Shown: positions 38,277 through 49,800, numbered from the stretch's first letter. The stretch is DNA of 64,000 nucleotides from Marsupella aquatica (GCA_973895155.1 OZ316893.1:21328001-21392000); one strand, 5' to 3'. Numbers and translations are program-made. The notes: generated by a model not told the origin, from the letters alone.

Positions 38277-38398
38277 AACCTGATCCTCCCTATGATATAA
38301 GCCATATTGTTGGATGTGACAGGGCACTAATGAAGAGAACCTGATCCTCTCTATGGTATAAGCCATAACGTTGGATGTGACAGGGTACTAATGAAGAG
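38277..38398. repeat. 61-bp tandem duplication
   Basis: The segment at 38277-38337 is repeated immediately at 38338-38398. Both copies contain AACCTGATCCTC, ATAAGCCATA, TTGGATGTGACAGGG and ACTAATGAAGAG, with only a few differences. The low divergence indicates a fairly recent duplication. Confidence 0.9.
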
Positions 38399-40660
38399 CC
38401 TAACAAAAATGTATTAAGAAACACAAATTGTAACATCAAATCACCCATGACAATGACATTTTCACCTTTCAACTATCCTAGTAACACATGGGCCAGCTTG
38501 GCCAATGCGTTTATAAACACACTAAAGAGAATCTAGAAAGTGGTTTAGTTAAGATACTTTGAAATGCAATAAAGGCATCTAGCGGGAATCTGTTTTCCAC
38601 CATTGGGAGTGGGAGTGACAGGCCACACTCCCACTTAATTCTGGATGGATCCCCAACCATCTTCAAACTTCTGGGGGCAACATGGCACACGAGTACCAAG
38701 TAGTACCTTGGGGAGCAGCTTGCCACCAACAAGCCTAGCCCACCCCTCTCCGCCCAACTGTTAGGTGCACTTCAGTCGCAAAATGTTCATTGTCAGGAAT
38801 GCATTGTTAACACTTCAAACCTCTACCTCAGCCACACAACTCACTCAGGATTTCAACCAGTGCGACACCAGAGAAACTTGTTTCTGTATCTCTCAAGAAT
38901 AACTATGTAATTGATTTTTCTGACACAAAGCATGGCGAGACCCCCAGTTCAAGCCATGCTTTGTATTGATTAAAGTTAATTGGAGTCCTCAATCCAATGA
39001 ATTGTTTTGTTCTCGAATTTGATCCAGTGATTTGCAAACACAACTATTACACAGCTATCTAATTTGTAGTCCAACTTTCAAAAGAACTACCAATTACAGC
39101 TCCTGTTACAGAGCATGGTTTCTAGTTTGGCCAAAATTAATAATAAAAATAAAAAGTTAACAATAACATAGTTGTACTATGGATTTTTTAACAAAGCCTC
39201 CATTTGTTAAATTTCCTGTTATGACCATATCCTGGCCTATATGTGGTAGAAAACCATATTACTAGTTGCTAACACCTCAAATAATTATCAAGTAGAGGCC
39301 TGTGAAGCACCCCCTCCGCACCACCTACTCACTCCTTGGCTCCTTAGACTTGATTAATTTACTAGGGTAGGAAGCATGTCTCTACTTATAGTAGCTAGTT
39401 CTGACTGCCAGTGTTGTGCAACTTAATGGACTTTGCTCCCATGAGAGTATCCAATGCAAACTTACATGGCTATGAGTATAGGTTTGTCATCCAGATTGTG
39501 TTCTTCTATTCACTCAATGTAGTCCCAGATTTTTGTGAATTTCAGAGAATGGTAACTGTTGGCATTCCAAAGCCAACAAAGGTACGAGAACTGATGGATA
39601 CATTAATGCAAAAGCTTAGTTAAGGTCCTTCCTCCTCATTTCCTGAAGCTCAGCTTTACTCATAGCAGTTTTCATTTTCTGCTAAAGCATCTTAGAAGGT
39701 TTAGTGGTGAATGACTGCTATACCCAAAATTTAGCCCATCATTTGGAGGCTTGGAAATTAGAGAAGCCCCATCTTGCATTCAGTCACCAGTCATTCCCCA
39801 CTCTGACTAAATTTTTAAAGTTAAACTTAAGGAGTATAAAGTTCGCCAAGGGGTGAAGAAGTACATAGTAAAGTGCTATTTGCAAGACATGGTGTGCCAT
39901 AACCCCTAAAAAAACTAGAGCCTCCACTCAGTTTTAGAGGGGCTGCTATTCCTTATAATGCTCTGGTAACACTACCCTAAACCTTCCATAAACATTCAAG
40001 CATCAACTTACACTAGTTCCAAGTTCCACTCATTAGTTGTCAACTAATAAAAATAAAATCCATAAAATTTAGGAAACAGCCACTCGTATATTAATAACGT
40101 TATGCAGCTGGAAACTCTCCTTGATGTAGAAAACGGTCCTGTTACCGGTCTTCCAGTGCTGGCAGGTGTGATAATTTCTAGAACCAAACAAACTTTCTTA
40201 TGAGTCAAAAATCAAAGTAAATACTTGTGACTTTTGGTGTATTCCTCTTCGTGCCTTTGACAAAAAAAGTTGTTGATGTTTGCTTACGTCCACCAGTCAT
40301 AGTTGTGTCATTGTGTGTTGTTGGTGACTTCCATTTTGATGTTGACTAAACTGATGAGTTTGGTTTGGCCCTCCATTTTGACTAATGAGTTTCTTGTCTT
40401 TTCTTTTAGTGACTTCTGTTTTGTGCACCAATTCATTTATTTGGTAACTTCTATACTCCCATTTTGACTTGAAATTTTCATTACTAACTCATCGCCCGTG
40501 CCTACCACACAAAGTTATGATCTCACACATGCCGAGGATGAGTCTGTTGCGAGAAAGTAGCCCAGCATGGATCAACTCCTAAAATGAGCTGAGAATGGGT
40601 CCTTTCTAAATTTAGCTGAGCCATGTAGTATATGCCCTAGTCAATCTGTACCATCTTCAA

Positions 40661-40670
40661 TAAAATTGTA
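40661..40670. repeat. Target-site duplication, left copy
   Basis: TAAAATTGTA directly precedes the left terminal inverted repeat. It is repeated without mismatch just outside the right terminus. Ten bp is within the 8-11 bp range known for Mutator-like elements. Confidence 0.88.
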
Positions 40671-40765
40671 GGCATTTTAACTACATTGCCACCAAAGATG
40701 TGGCAAATTACAATACTGCCACTGTTTTTAGAGTATTTATAATACTGCCACCCTTTTTGTATCCA
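40671..40765 (+). repeat. MULE left terminal inverted repeat
   Basis: From TTTTAACTACATTGCCAC through GTATTTATAATACTGCCACC this stretch matches the reverse complement of the right end almost base for base. Mismatches occur at the outermost few bases and one internal site, and similarity fades after about 95 bp. No clear TATA box is seen within it. Confidence 0.9.
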
Positions 40766-40991
40766 CGTAACCATAGAGAGAGGAAGGGTAACCATGGGTC
40801 AAGTTCCATCCCGCGGTGGACACCTGTTGAGTGCTGGTGCATTCCGTTTGAATGTTCCGTCCCCCGACTACAAGCTCACTGTAAACCACGTCAGTTTTAA
40901 ACTACCCTCCAAGTCGACCTTTCAACACAGCCTGGGCAGTATCCTTTGTGCGGGAAAGTTTGTTTGTGCACTCCAACGTTAGCTGCGGAGT

Positions 40992-41080
40992 GGAGTTCAA
41001 GCAATCTGGGCAGTGGATCGAGTTTGACCACTCTGGGCAGTGGATTTGAGCGCGAGCAATCTGGGCAGTAGAGTTTGAGC
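40992..41080 (+). repeat. Degenerate TCTGGGCAGTGGA repeats inside the MULE
   Basis: The word TCTGGGCAGT recurs about every 27 bp (near 41005, 41032 and 41060), usually followed by GGAT or AGAG and TTGA. A similar CTGGGCAGT lies at about 40931. Clustered short repeats next to a terminal inverted repeat are common binding-site-like features of DNA transposons, but that role is inference. Confidence 0.6.
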
Positions 41081-41455
41081 CATCCGGACTGTGAGCGCGA
41101 GTCCCCCCGCCAGGTAAACCTGTGCATTACTTTGCTTGTACATTGTGGATGACTTTTTCACAACTTGGTTTCTCATTTTGTGACTTGAAATCCTACAAAA
41201 ATTGGTGGTCGTAGGGTTTACATTAGTGTCACATAGCTCAAACGATGCAATCGCCAGTTTGCTCAGTACCGCGCACATTGCTTTCTCGTTCATTTTATTT
41301 TGTGAACTCATTTGCCACGACTCCTTGGACCACACAATAGCTGGTTCATATTCATACTCCCGCCCCCACTCCTTATAAGTCAATGCTATGGAGACCTGTC
41401 ACTCTGACTGGAATTGACCATGACCGTTAAAGCTTTGTTTTCCAGGCACAACGAA

Positions 41456-41595
41456 GCTGCCTCTGCTCCATCAATTATTTATGCAACGGAGCTGCCTCTG
41501 CTCCATCGATTATTTGCGCAACGGAGCTGCCTCTGTGGAATTAATTCTTTGTGCAACAGAGCTGCCTCTACGGAATAAATTTCTGCAATAGACTT
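41456..41595 (+). repeat. 35-bp tandem repeat, four copies, inside the MULE
   Basis: Units begin GCTGCCTCT at 41456, 41491, 41526 and 41561, an exact 35-bp period. Each contains CTCCATC or GGAAT-type variants and then a GCAACGGA-like end. The first two copies are nearly identical and the last two diverge. The array lies about 200 bp upstream of the start of the rightward second gene. Confidence 0.85.
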
Positions 41596-41802
41596 TGACA
41601 GTCCTACAACACAGGTTGGATAGCACCTCCATCCAACCATCAATGCAGCATTTTTGGTCTTGAATCCTTGAATGATGTAGTTCCTGAATTGTGAGGCTGA
41701 GGACTTCAGGTACTCTGCGATGAGACTTGCTCACCCTTGGTACATTGTGGTATTAGTGACTCATGTTCATGTCATGTGCACTTTGTACGTAGCACATCCA
41801 AA

Positions 41803-42630
41803 ATGGTTGTTGCGTCTTCCAATGTTTGTGGCAAGCTTGCCAAAGTCACAAATTACAACCCACTGAAAGACACAGTGGAATCATTGCGTAAACGGATCGA
41901 TCCTGCCTTCAGGCCTCAATGGGATAGGTATGTAAACTCCTGCATTAGCTTATGCAGCTAGCTTAAATTCATTGAAGTACTGGACACATTATTCGTGTAT
42001 GGTGCCTCTATTTTTCTCCGCAACTGGTTTTCTGTGCAATGTGCACAAAGTTCGAATACTGTGGAATTTTTCTTAACCATTATTTCTCTGTGCTTCTCTT
42101 TCAAGTTTCCAGTGGGCAATTCCATAGATTCTTGTTGTTTTACATCACAAGCTATGAAAGATTACATAGCAGAGTATCACACCTTTGTTGCCAATCCCAA
42201 ATGGAATTGGAAGCTTGTTCAGTCCACACGGGTTGAGATGACCAGGGCCTGGGTACGTCCTACTCCATTTGAGTTTTGGGCAGTGGAGGAGAGCGACAAC
42301 ATTGGGCGGGCATTCACATTCCGATTTGAGGATTGCAAAATTGGCCAACAGCAGAAGATCCAGATTGGAAATCCAGCGGAGATTTTAGGAGAAGGGAAGG
42401 TCTTCAGAGATGGTGACCTTTGCTACTGTTTCTGAGAGGAGCCTGACTGTCTGCTTGTCACTAAATTGTTCTACCTGGAGACTATCACTGGCAAGAAAGG
42501 TTTTGTTGTGTTTGGCATTCATAAGTGGGTGCCTCAGAATGTCAAAGATTGGAAATCCACTATTTCCAACCTACTAGCCGTGCATTATTTCCATGAGCAG
42601 CCAGGAAGCTTTAAGGTGTACGAGAAGTAG
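41803..42630 (+). CDS. Second MULE gene (unknown function), interrupted by an in-frame TGA
   Basis: A first segment begins at the ATG at 41803 and reads KLAKVTNYNPLKDTVESL and RIDPAFRPQWDRY. A second, from about 42106, contains DYIAEYHTFVANPKWNWKLV, TRAWVRPTPFEFWAVEE and GDLCYCF before a TGA at 42433-42435. The same frame then stays open for 64 more codons, including KLFYLETITGKKGFVVFGIH and WVPQNVKDWKS, up to TAG at 42628. The continuation has protein-like composition, so the TGA looks like a recent nonsense change or a read-through site. An intron from about 41932 to 42105 (TAT|GTAAAC to TTTCAAG|TTT) is my best guess; AG|GTATGT at 41928 is an alternative donor in a different phase. I do not recognise the family. 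Its position and convergent direction mirror mudrB of MuDR, but I see no sequence kinship I can assert. Confidence 0.55.
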
Positions 42631-43325
42631 ATTGTAGCCTACCTTACAGGCTTCGTCATTCTCATACTATAGTGCTGTTAGAAGAATATCTCTGGCCGCA
42701 TATATAGCTCAGGTAGTTTGTAGCCGCACAAACATCAGACTTTCGAGGCAGACTTTTGTTCTTACACTTGCTTCGCTGCCTCCAAGACTATTTTGACTAT
42801 TGCAATGTACTATGCTTGGTCTTTTTCAATGAAACCCCAAACACTTTTGTTGTTTGTGTACGTATTTACAATGTTGTTCATATAATGAAAGTGCAAGAGT
42901 CTGTTTTTAGAGTTCTGTAATACACAACACATCCCTGAACAGATCTTTGTGTGCCTCTGTTTTTCCATATGGTCGACTTTCATTTGCTGCATTGCCTTTG
43001 CAATGTAGTTATGCTTAGGTATTGTATGAAAGTTTATGGAATGAAGGCAAGCAAATTGTTTGTTGTTTTGTTTTCATGTTTAGAGTGAACGTCCAGATCA
43101 AAAACTGCCCACACCTTACACATAGGAGTCCATCATCCATCATCAGAGTCAATACAAATGAAGCGTAAGTGTGAAGTCCCCAGGGTGTACAAAGTAGTGA
43201 GATTGGCAAGAATTTTATCATTCATTGTCACATTCATTGCCAAAAGCAAACAACACCAGGGCCACATAAGAACCCATGTTCACAGTCACTCTGAACAAAA
43301 TGTATCTTGCCAGTCCAAAATATGT

Positions 43326-45394
43326 TTATGACTGTAAGCGAAATCCTTCAGAACAACTGGCTAGAAGGGCACTAAATGAACCCATTTCGAAAGGGCAAGT
43401 TAAAGATGGGCCGCTTTCATTGTCGTCCTCCATGAATGGTGCTGACTGGTTTATATCCACAATGTCATCATTGTCATCTCCATTGCCAGAATCTGATATG
43501 TCTTCAAACTCCTCACAACAAGTGTGAGTTCTGTCCAGGTTCTCCTGCCCATGTCCAAGTTGATCCTTCTTAAGCTGGCAAGTTCGCTTGTCATGGCCCC
43601 TTTCCTTGCAGAAACCACAGGTCCTGGGCAATCGGACCCCATCCTCCTCTGGGAACCTCATCCTTGGTTTCTCAGTTGGACGTCCTCGCTTCCGCCTCTT
43701 CAAAGGTGGGCCACACCATGAATCAGGGTGTAGATCATCCTTCAAAATTGCAGGAAGGCTACTACTGTACGTCTGTTTGAATGAATCCACAGAATAAAAC
43801 GGTGAATCAAAATCGTAATGGCGAAGATGCAATCTGGTAATAGCTCTCCAAGCATGACTACATGGAATGCCCACATCCTGCCAATCACCACACGAACATT
43901 CTTTCAGTGGCTCCAAACTGACCAGGAAATGCCTGCCACTCGAATCTGTAATTCTGACTTCCGTAGGGCTTGATGGGTCTGCAACAAGTTGAAGACCTTC
44001 CTCATGTCGATCCTTCAGTATTGCCATGATGTTCGGAGGAAATGGTGTACTTAAAGACTCTGCAAGCACCCTCTTCTCATAGTAGTGCTTCATCATGTAA
44101 TCCCATATCAGATTGGATTGTTTGAAGGCCACTTCTTGTCGCTCAGCCTTTAGTGCTCGATTTGTGCTCTCAGCTTGCTGGGATGTCTCGTGGCCCCACC
44201 TAATAATGACAATGCCAATAACAACATCAAAACAAAACACTGAATTTCTCTTCAGAGGAGTTGAATGACTAATGCATCAATGGGTAGGATGTATGAAGTA
44301 TGACCTGGGATAGGGCATAAATGCTCTTGAGTAATGAGATGGATCAGCAGTGTTCACAATGTACTCAAATGCTGATGGGTGCTCATGTTCAATGCGGTCT
44401 AGCCTCCGCAAGTACTGATCCTCGTTGGCAGCATACACCAGCCCATCAAATGCTTTCCTTGCTGCCTTGTTGGAGTGGGCTTGCAAATTTTTTCCCAAGT
44501 GCCATGTGCAAAAAGCATGGAATGCTAGTGGGAAGACCTCATCCACAGCATTCTGCAGTCCCTTCTCTCTATCTGAAATAAAAATAGTACAACTACGAGA
44601 CAATTCTGGGATTGCATCATGCAAGCACTTCAGAAATCTCATCCAAAATTGTTCATTTTCTGACGGAACCATGCAATAAGCCAGAATCAAAACAGTGTTA
44701 TTAGCATCTAACACTGTGGCTACCAATAACATTTGAGGATATGCTGACTTGGTGTGAGTGCCATCTAAAGCAACGAGCGGCCTATAGTGTGGATAAGCCT
44801 TTCGAGATGCTGAAGGACACACAAAGAGAGTTTCAAAGGATCCATTTGGTGCCGTGTAGTTCGCCACAGCCCCTGGATCCCTTTGTAAAATGTGGTGACA
44901 ATGACTAGGAATGAGATGGAAGGACTCCTTCTCATCACCATCTAGTCGGACAAGAGCCTTTTTCTTGGCTGTATGGTATGTGCTGTGTGATACCTAACAT
45001 CTGGATGCCAAATAGCCTGGGCAGTGTCCCTCAAAGAGCAAGCTCTGGTTTGTCTGTTTTTAATTAAAATGTCAAAGATCAAAGTAGCCAAGTAGTCAGA
45101 TGAATTATGCATTCGCCTAATGTAATGATCTGCTGCACAACAAGTATGGTGATCATTCAATTGCGTAATGGTAATAGTTTCCGTCTTGGAGCTCATAATG
45201 ACTCGAATGGACCATTGACATTTCTGGGTAGGGTTTTCATGCCACCACATTTTGCATTTCCCAAGAAAACGTAGTCTGTCCTTTTTGTAAGTTGTAATAA
45301 CCCGTTCTGTTGCCACCCCATGCCTGACAATTGCCATCTTGACATCATCCCAACACTCAAATGTCTCACCTTTCTTTAAAGAAGCAACAACCAT
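43326..45394 (-). CDS. MULE transposase with FAR1-like, DDE, SWIM and zinc-knuckle domains (one frameshift)
   Basis: Two minus-strand exons: 45394-44305 and 44199-43326. The intron (CCCAG|GTCATA to ATTATTAG|GTGGGG) joins AFMPYPR to WGHETSQQAESTNRALK. The N-terminus (about residues 1-130) resembles the MuDR/FAR1 DNA-binding fold, with CKMWWHENPTQKCQWSIRV and NDHHTC. The catalytic core shows LDGTHTKSAYP (first Asp), FISDREKGLQNAVDEVFP (second Asp), AFCTWHLGKNL (CxxH), and a Glu in the ETSQQAESTN segment. A SWIM zinc finger (CSCGDWQDVGIPCSHA) and a CCHC knuckle (CGFCKERGHDKRTC) follow. Near 45000 the frame breaks: ...AIWHPDVR closes at a stop at 44942-44944, while the following part (...TYHTAKKKALVRLDGDEKES) is one frame over. 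This looks like a single-nucleotide indel. Repaired length would be about 654 aa, normal for the family. Confidence 0.88.
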
Positions 45395-45508
45395 GACTGT
45401 AGTATGTTACACCCAAAAACTTTATCCTCTGCATACACACCAAAAAGAGGATGTCACAAGTCAGGCCTATATAAACAGATGGGATCGAAGCATCCATTTT
45501 GGCGTAGT

Positions 45509-45531
45509 CCCCCCCCCCAAAAAAAAAAAAA
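45509..45531. repeat. C10A13 homopolymer junction
   Basis: Ten C run directly into thirteen A. On the minus strand this is a T-run/G-run junction like those at 33590 and 36702. It lies in the MULE just upstream of the transposase start. Confidence 0.9.
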
Positions 45532-46726
45532 CTATAACAAAAATGCTGAAACAGATGTCCTCAGTGCACAGAGAATATGCTCAAACAGGAAAGATAAAAG
45601 TTCTGGCTATATATGGATAGGTGTGGGGTTGAGAGCATACCAGATACTAGGCCAGGCACTTCAGAGCAAATAATAAACTGATGCCTTGAGAAATATGACA
45701 GGAAAGATAAAATGCTCAAACAAATGTCCTCAGTGTACAGAACATTATCGGAGCAACGAATCTCCCAACTCAATCTCCAAAGCCAGGGAACTGAATTTAA
45801 GGGGTACTAAGTTGAGATAGGTACACTAGCAGAGTCAATGTTGAGCCGTGGAAATGAATGAAAACATTTCCAAGTCAACTTTTGTGTGCAATAGAGTGCT
45901 GGGGTAATGCTTCCGTTCCCACTTCCGCAAAAGACAAAGGCTTCCAATCAAACTGAAGAAGGCCGGAACTGAACTCATGTAGTGTTCGTGTCGACAATAT
46001 TAGTTTTGATGTTGGAATGTGAATGTTGCCTACGTACTGAAACACTAAGATTGCCTGTCGAGAAGGGACCTACCAAAGACCTTGCATCAATGCCATTATA
46101 GTACGGGATAGTTTAATACCTTTGCCTTGAAGACATCCAGGGCATAGCCAATTTTCTCATAACGGCTTCCAATGCAACTGCAGGTATCTGTGTCCTCACT
46201 ATGATCCGTCTTCAGCTCGTGATCACTAAACTTCACTCGCCTGAACCACTTCGGGCTGCTTCCTTCCACTAAACACGTGATGAATGTGCGATTCAACTAG
46301 TCAGCAGCATTTTTGACAGAGCAAAATGTGGACAAATTTTTGGTCCTCTAGGGTGCGATTGCAAGGCGGCAAGAAGGATCAAAGCATCATTACTAAATCC
46401 CGGGACTAAAACAGCTGGCGATGACGCTCAGGGCCTGTGCGTAGTGACTTCGCACTCATCCTTCATTCCAACCCGGCCATGAACATTCTGCCTGCAACCA
46501 TGCTTATTCGAAGGCTGCTAGGGTGATTCCCATTGATTTCTATGTTGTGTTGAAATGTCTCGCCAAACTGCAGACTATGGATGAACAACAGTCCTGCGCA
46601 GTCCGGGAGGGAGAGTCTGGCTGAACATTGGACGGAAACTTCACCATTAACAGACCTGACGGATTATTCAGCCTATGAGGGTGAGAGACATCAACCGTGG
46701 GTTAACTCGAGTAGTCCCAAGTAACC

Positions 46727-46820
46727 GCATACGAAAAGGGTGGCAGTATTATAAATACTCTAAAAACAGTGGCAGTATTGTAATTTGCCACATCTTTAGT
46801 GGCAATGTAGTTAAAAGCTG
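46727..46820 (-). repeat. MULE right terminal inverted repeat
   Basis: The reverse complement of this segment reproduces the left end, from TTTTAACTACATTGCCAC through ATACTGCCACCCTTTT. The transposase gene starts about 1.3 kb inside this end and reads away from it, so this repeat may carry the transposase promoter. Confidence 0.9.
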
Positions 46821-46830
46821 TAAAATTGTA
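46821..46830. repeat. Target-site duplication, right copy
   Basis: TAAAATTGTA directly follows the right terminal inverted repeat and matches the left copy at 40661-40670 in all ten positions. Confidence 0.88.
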
Positions 46831-49800
46831 TCTCTTTATTGTCATAGATGTCTTTTGTTGGCAAGTATAGTGTTTTGCTTTGGTGACGTACATGGAGACC
46901 ATGGAAATGGATTTCAAAGCTTTCCTACCTTGTTTGCTTGGTTTTGAAATGAGTGGGCACCATAAACTGCTAGTAAGCATATTAATATTGCTGATAGTTA
47001 GCAGTAAGATCATACTACCTAGATCACAATGTTCAATTGTTCACAGGCTTTAGAGTTTATAATTTTTAATGAAAATTCGTACTTTATATTTCAATGTAAA
47101 AATTTATTCTTAACTCTCCGACCACAATGTTTGGCTTCAAGACATCATAGAAAACAGTCTGTTACAGAGCAAACATTTAGGCATTTAAATAACTTGGATG
47201 ACAATAGCAGGGTTTTATACAATTCTCCATTGCAATTTAGTTAAAAATTGCTTATCAAAAGTTACACTCAAGAGCCTACAGTCTAGACTGAACCTCTAGA
47301 CCATGCTATAGGTGGGGGCAAGTTTAAAAGTGAGGCAACAGGTGGGGAAGGCAACAGTGTGCCTGAGCAAAGCTTGGGTACTCAGGCTAGTCATGTAAAA
47401 TGCAAAGCTCTCCACGTGTACATGCAATCATGCATACTTGAAAGATTCACACTGTTTCATCGAAAGGCCATTTAGGGTGACACTGAATAGCTGATGGAAA
47501 GGGATATATAGGGGGTAACGAGGTAATAGCATTCAAGGTGGTGATTTATGGACTCCCCAGATTTTTTTTTGATTTGTGTGCTTCATTTATTCTCTGTAAA
47601 CGAAAGACGTGGTGTACAATTTATGTCACACAGTTGTAGCTATCACAAGGAAACTCGGGAAAGAGAAAAGAAAACTCGAAAGGAGGAGAACACGAAAGGG
47701 TGACGAACGAAAAAGAAGAAAGATCGCACGAACGAGCGACAGCGAATATCTCACTGGAGAAAGACGGGCGGAAACTTTTCCAGTGTAGTTACGGTGTCAC
47801 GAGATATATTACACTGTATTAAGCCATATTACAGCGTATTACGCCATATTAAAGTGTCAGAGACGTAACACCTCGTGTAAGAATAGCGCTGTGTCAGCCC
47901 CTGCGCTGTACAGCAGAGAGTACCAGATTCTACGCCCCTGTCACAGATATCACTGCGTAACTTGTCCTCCTCGTGTACCATCCCTCTCAATTTCCTCGCT
48001 CGACCTTCTCTCACGAGCCAATCTCCACGAGCAAATCTCCACGAGCAAATCGCCATAGTTGTCTGTCTGCTGTCTCCTCCTGGCTCCCTGGTCGAAGGAG
48101 GAGCACCACCGCTGCCGAAAGGGAGGGGAAAGGAAAGGGAAGGGAAACTGCAGGAGAGTAGAAGACTGCGGTATGGGAGCTTCTCAATTGTCGAGGTGTG
48201 CGCGAGTGATGAGTAACTTTGTGGCGTGGGGAGACAGGTGACTGAATCAGCAGCTTGCTCTTCGTGGACCGCATGCATGCAGTCACGCACTCCAGTCCAA
48301 TCCGCGGGATTGATCCGCCGATATCTTCGGTAGCGCCATCGGATCTCGTTCTATTTTTGAGTTGCTCTCCTTCCCTTCTTATTACCGAGAAAAGTATTGT
48401 CTCTCTTCCATCCGAGGAAAGCGTCGATGGTTTCTTCGCGCTGCGTTCTCAGCTGCCGGGCTCCTCGGGATGTAGAACGAGAAGAATTATGAGGTTGGAG
48501 CAGCGGTCGCGGTTGTGATTCGTTCATTTTTGTCAGAGGAGCGGGTACATCTGGCTGTCATTTTTTGTTGAGCGCGGTTACGATTGCGGATGCGGAAATT
48601 ATTATCATTCTTATTGGCAGAGGTGAGTATACTTCCGTTTTGCTTGTCTGCGTGTGTTGATCGCCTCAGTTTGTTGTGGTCCTCTGAGTGCGGGCAGGGG
48701 GCGGGAGATCGTTATACTTAATCGGATCTGCGGCAGGCCGTCTTGTGAAACAGAAGCGTAGTGAATGAATTTATATCCAAGGTTATATATAGGGTACGAA
48801 CTGACGCGCTTCATGTCTTTGGCGTCGGATAGAGTAGTTGACGAGTAAGTGATGAGAAGGAATTGATTCTGTTTTCAGTTATGTGGATTCTACATAGTGG
48901 TGACAAAGAGAGCTGCGAAAATCCGATGGTGACGTTTCCAATGTAAGGATTTGCAGAACGCCGTACCAGAGGAAAATTTCTGTAATTTTTGATGTGACCC
49001 ACATGCCCGCTGCTTTGAGCCTACTTCCACCTGGATCTGGAGTGAGGTCGATCGCTGCGGTGAAGGCATGATAATTGACATACATGGTCCCAGTACTTCG
49101 ACAGTATCTTTAATATGAGACGGAATAGATGAGATTTGCTGTCTCCCTACTTCTGTGGTGTGCTGTTGTCGACCTCATCGGAACTTCGATGCCCACTGTG
49201 CTATCTCTGTGGATTACAACTTCTTTTCGCCCAGGAGAGCGGACTTAGGATGCAAAGAAGGATATAATGATGTCACTCTCGTCGTGATTCAGTCTCCTTG
49301 TCATGTTCATTGTCGATCCTTGGCATCACAGCCTCTGTCACAAGCCCTGAACTGTTCTAGCGTTGTTGATTGGGTGCAGGGTGATTGATGTCTCTTGAGG
49401 CTCATCGGCGACAAGTAGGGCAGAATTATTGAGGAATTAGGAAGGAAAGGGGGACCGCCACGAGGAAACAAGGTAACTGTGGGGATTGGATGGGGATGAC
49501 CCTGTGAGGCATACGCATGGCTGGTGCAAGCCTTTTTGACTCTCGATTCCATGCAGTAGGAAGGATTCTGCCACAGCCGCAAGCTACGTCATTGTGCAGT
49601 TCTATTAGAAGGAATCCGACTGAAATCCATTTTTCTCCCAGATTGCAGTGGGATTTCTCTCGATTCTGGTTCCTGGGTCCGAGCAGTTGAAAAGTTGGTT
49701 TCTCTTGCAACTGTTCGACTTCTTCAGCTACTTTAGAGCTTTGTCTCTTCAGGAATATGCACTCCACATGTCTCAATGTCCCGACCAGCACTGAAGGTGG

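Larger units (their letters stand above)
31962..40660. other. Intergenic region, no supported gene
   Basis: The left 1.1 kb contains the MED14 leader and promoter side, with a long pyrimidine-rich tract at 32100-32220 (GA-rich on the MED14 strand). From about 33.0 to 40.6 kb the DNA is AT-rich with short degenerate repeats. TCCTCTATCCATA words recur around 33.70-33.84 kb. There are T-run/G-run junctions at 33590 and 36702, and a 61-bp duplication at 38277. A GC-richer patch lies at 33100-33260. The open frames here (for example 37319-37708 minus) show no recognisable domain. Confidence 0.4.
40671..46820 (-). mobile_element. Mutator-like element (MULE), 6.15 kb, with two convergent genes
   Basis: The element is bounded by inverted repeats of about 95 bp and a perfect 10-bp direct repeat (TAAAATTGTA) outside both ends, as expected for a Mutator-superfamily transposon. 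It carries a MULE transposase gene reading leftward from 45394 and a second gene reading rightward from 41803, so the two converge. This is the arrangement of maize MuDR (mudrA and mudrB). The intact duplication and well-matched terminal repeats suggest insertion was not ancient. The transposase frame is broken once and the second gene has an in-frame stop, so this copy is probably non-autonomous or recently disabled unless those breaks are sequence errors. Short tandem repeats lie inside the left end. Confidence 0.9.

Noticed and set aside
44321-44679. Plus-strand frames inside the transposase gene
   Set aside because: They are antisense to the conserved DDE core.
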